64,000 bases of DNA from Mangrovihabitans endophyticus (lineage in GTDB: Bacteria; Actinomycetota; Actinomycetes; Mycobacteriales; Micromonosporaceae), in contig NZ_BMMX01000006.1 of the NCBI RefSeq assembly GCF_014646155.1, forward strand, positions 62,001 through 126,000, read 5' to 3'. The translations under genes and the position numbers were made by a program. Every line of letters starts with the position of its first letter. Position 1 is the first letter of the stretch. Positions 63,301 through 64,000 of the stretch are shown here, in pieces. The notes beneath the pieces were generated by a model. It did no database searches, was not told the origin of the DNA, and saw nothing but the letters and a program-made list of their open reading frames with translations.

Positions 63301-64000
63301 CTGATCACCGGAGGCACCGGTGCGCTCGGCGCGCTGTTCGCCCGTCACCTGGTGCGCACGCACGGGGTGCGGCACGTGCTGCTGCTCAGCCGGCGCGGCC
63401 CGGACGCGCCGGGCGCCACCGAACTGGCCGCGGAGCTGGGCTCGGCCGCCACCATCATGGCGTGCGACGTGGCCGACCGGGCACAGGTGCGCGGGGCGCT
63501 GGCCGGTATCCCGGCGGAGCTGCCGCTCACCGCGGTGGTGCACACCGCGGGCCTGGTGCGGGACAGCATGCTGACGCTGATGACACCGCGCCGGGTGGAC
63601 GCCGTGATGCGTCCGAAGGTGGACGCCGCGGTGCATCTGCACGAGTTGACCGCCGGTCAGCGGCTGTCCGCCTTCGTGCTGTTCTCCTCGGTGATCGGTG
63701 TACTCGGCGGTCCGGGACAGGCGAACTACGCCGCCGCGAACGCCGCGCTGGACGCGTTGGCGTGTCGCCGGGCCGCCGCCGGGTTGCCCGCGCTGGCGCT
63801 GGCGTGGGGTCCGTGGGCCGGCGAAGGCATGGCCGGGGAGTTGTCCATCGCCGACCGGCGGCGCATGGAGCGAGCCGGGTATGCCGAGCTGCCCGTGGCG
63901 AAGGGCCTGGAGTTGTTCGACGCCGCACTGGCCCGGCCGGACGCCACGGTCATGGCGGCCGTCCGGCTCTCCGGTGATGACGGCGCCGCCATCTCGGCGC
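57319..64000 (+). CDS. Modular type I PKS: KSQ-ACP loading region, then KS-AT-DH-KR… (3' end missing)
   Basis: 2227 codons, open at the right edge. The loading region has a KS with Gln176 replacing Cys ('VVDSAQSASLVAV'), with both His kept (KSQ, decarboxylase type). The expected AT is absent: the KS-AT linker runs straight into the post-AT linker 'LPGYRFRRRRHWLD' and an ACP (Ser597, 'LGVTSVTAVEL'). Module 1 has KS Cys827 with HGTGT and NVGH, AT Ser1266 ('GHSVGELAA') with HAFH 1362-1365 (malonyl), DH H1558 in HRLRDRIVLP with Asp1709, and KR 'TGGTGALG' with Tyr2137 and a VRD loop (B-type-like). No ER is seen. The ACP would lie beyond the window. ATG 57319 or 57322 follows 'gcgagg'. Confidence 0.94.
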   Translation, partial: MMSNSGDSRSVAMVGAAVRLPGAASVDEFWQMLVEGGSGIGPVPAQRFGPEDFAALSPDERRCVGSGGFLHDVDLFDAAFFGLSDREAAATDPQQRLALELSWAAFEDARVAPDRLGDSRTGVYIGATADDYATLVRAADLQDGYSFTGLNRALLANRVSHLLGLRGPSLVVDSAQSASLVAVHLACAALVAGECEQALVGGVQLNVSAQSWIAAARAGVLSPTGGCHTFSAAADGFARGEGGVVVVLKPLDRAVADGDRIYCVIRGSAVNNDGRTDTLTMPSARAQAEVIRAAHRQAGIDASDVGSVELHGTGTKLGDQVESTALGEVFAERPHPVAAGSAKTNVGHLEAAAGLVGLVKQGLGLWHGIIPAQRDTGPAAAVVPPVLRVLTRSRPWPTGDRPSIAGVSAFGIGGTNCHVVLAAHHAPAEPARRHEERAWPFVVSAPSADAVRDQAGRLAEWLAARPRVPLVDVAYSLATTRSMLRRRVVITAATHAELVSGLREVAGGGQLDRPARTVDPATVFAGSGARTLTLPGYRFRRRRHWLDAASRSRAAGSGAPVGDELDLVLRHTAAVLGADDAETVDPAATFTDLGVTSVTAVELRDRLAEATGTPLPPGLVFDRPTPRDLARHLGHARAGRRTPANGRAGRAGRDEPIAIVAMACRYPGGAHSPEELWRLLDEGRDAVSAFPANRGWDLARIYDPRPGQPGRTYVREGGFLHDADRFDPAFFQISPREALAMDPQQRILLEVAWETMENAGITPASLRGTDTGVFVGAMSGGYGPRLTEAPEAVEGYALTGSAASVLSGRLAYTFGFTGPAITVDTACSSSLVALHQAARALRAGDCTMALAGGVTVMSEPGIFVEFSRQRGLSPDGRCRAFAADAAGTGWSEGVGLLLLEPLSEAVRNGHQVLGVLAGTAVNQDGASNGLTAPHGPSQERAVHAALADAGLRPSDVDAVEAHGTGTRLGDPIEAQALLDSYGADRRADAPLWLGSLKSNVGHTQAAAGVGGVIKMLLALRHETLPRTLHAAEPTPLVAWSTGVMRLLTEAVPWPRGERTRRAGVSSFGISGTNAHVIVEEAPAPADRPPPVWALRASSVAALRVRAADLLAALTVGDPELFRERARAADAGPPGAIVRAAVTGDTSRGLRALARGAATEGVFTGHARPGGTAFLFTGQGSQTPGAGHGLYLSEPVFAAAVDEIGAHFEAALERPLRAVMFAPAGHPDAALLHETSYTQAALFALEVAMYRLVESRGLTPQALLGHSVGELAAAYVAGVWSLADACRMVAARGALMQALPRGGAMVALAATEAELTPLPAGVVVAAVNAPDAVVISGAEEAVLEVARQWRERGRRADRLRVTHAFHSALMDPMLESFAEVAGAVSYAPPRLTVMSNLTGRPASAVEICTPRYWVRHVREAVRFADGLRHLADGGVRRFLELGPRPVLSALGIRCLQGEDVVFESLGHGVSPALARMYCAGADIVWPGPGAEHRRRRFEPPAHPFRRQRFWLDRAAPVAVPDLPPAGHPLLTYGISVPGSSTVLYTGRLSVADHPWLADHRLRDRIVLPGAVIVEWAAHAADRLDRAIAELVVERPVFLPEDAVLEVRLVADPATIAVFSGNDAAGWTRHASVTLEPAGHPGPEPAPAIGAGVVVDVVEHYRRLAERGFRYGPAFRALRDVRRDDEGVSAVVELPSDVAPDGYAAHPVLLDAALHAALILVPQPPGAVPLPFAWTGVTVRRTTATEVHVRIAPRGPSALSITATDARGAEVLSVRRLLFRPLPLSQLDGVRTPRDVLLRSGWVALGESPSASVVRCGVLGTDHLGLSGAVKETNAYPSLRDLDAEVRSGAAVPETVLVCGGEGLTEADAGLPGAVRSAVERALVLMQHWIDDDACAHATLVFITRGAVAAEPGADVADIAAAAVWAAVRSAQREHPGRFRLIDLDDGPDASAGLRRALGSGEPQLAVRRGEPRRPELVPEHGGPAGAAGLDPEGTVLITGGTGALGALFARHLVRTHGVRHVLLLSRRGPDAPGATELAAELGSAATIMACDVADRAQVRGALAGIPAELPLTAVVHTAGLVRDSMLTLMTPRRVDAVMRPKVDAAVHLHELTAGQRLSAFVLFSSVIGVLGGPGQANYAAANAALDALACRRAAAGLPALALAWGPWAGEGMAGELSIADRRRMERAGYAELPVAKGLELFDAALARPDATVMAAVRLSGDDGAAISA

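Noticed and set aside
58495..63642. A 1715-codon open frame on the minus strand
   Set aside because: It lies opposite the modular PKS, whose plus-strand frame shows every catalytic motif. The minus translation is Arg/Gly/His-rich without domains, a GC-skew shadow.
1..64000. CRISPR array or intact insertion sequence
   Set aside because: No regularly spaced repeats with unique spacers, and no transposase with terminal repeats, were found. The only repeats are short tandem copies and one inverted pair.

Overview
The window is about 64 kb of high-GC actinomycete DNA with dense, overlapping genes and GTG/TTG starts. A complete type IV pilus operon, a PilZ-containing chemoreceptor, STAND/TPR proteins and SARP-regulated secondary metabolism suggest a motile-spore or Actinoplanes-like member of the Micromonosporaceae. 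The genus is an inference from gene content, not from a marker gene.

Layout. (1) 1-2.5 kb holds housekeeping genes: a YCII-family fragment, a dienelactone-hydrolase-like protein, methylthioadenosine phosphorylase, a YqgE/AlgH protein and tRNA-Ala(GGC). (2) 2.6-7.8 kb is accessory DNA beside the tRNA. It has a frameshifted serine-recombinase remnant, a small protein ending in an RDVHGG-type peptide, a DUF6879 pair, a STAND NTPase with TPRs carrying the same peptide at its N-terminus, and a formyltransferase. (3) 8-13.7 kb has a chemoreceptor with a C-terminal PilZ domain, a secreted GH3 enzyme, an F420-type LLM oxidoreductase and a GntR regulator. (4) 13.8-22.8 kb (minus strand) is the pilus operon pilB-pilT-pilC-pilA-pilD-pilM-pilN-pilO plus two minor pilins. 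(5) 23.0-64.0 kb is one large biosynthetic gene cluster that runs off the right edge.

The cluster combines three chemistries that I do not know to have been described together. The minus-strand operon pepM-ppd-aminotransferase encodes the C-P bond-forming route from phosphoenolpyruvate to phosphonoacetaldehyde and 2-aminoethylphosphonate. It is followed by a translationally coupled trio: a FAD/NAD(P) protein, an unknown protein and an SDR. The plus-strand operon carries an isonitrile cassette: a ScoE/Rv0097-type Fe(II)/2-oxoglutarate oxidase retaining every active-site residue I can recall at identical spacing, a ScoD/FcoT-type lyase-thioesterase, an ACP and an acyl-AMP ligase. In place of the NRPS that normally accompanies these genes there is type I PKS machinery: a fully reducing KS-AT-DH-ER-KR-ACP protein, a stand-alone ketosynthase that has lost both catalytic histidines, and a modular PKS opening with a KSQ-ACP loading region that lacks an acyltransferase.

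Tailoring and export genes include two PlsC-type acyltransferases, a fatty-acid-hydroxylase-type membrane enzyme, two P450s, a flavin monooxygenase, a membrane acyltransferase, a two-domain methyltransferase, a KAS II enzyme, an alpha/beta hydrolase and an MFS exporter. A SARP activator lies inside the cluster. The rare 7-8-mer TTTAGCG(G) occurs in three intergenic regions of the cluster, some copies next to 11-bp-phased repeats, and is a candidate shared operator. My working model is an isonitrile-bearing polyketide or lipid, possibly with an aminoethylphosphonate group. Joint membership of the phosphonate and isonitrile halves in one pathway is inferred from organisation, not shown.
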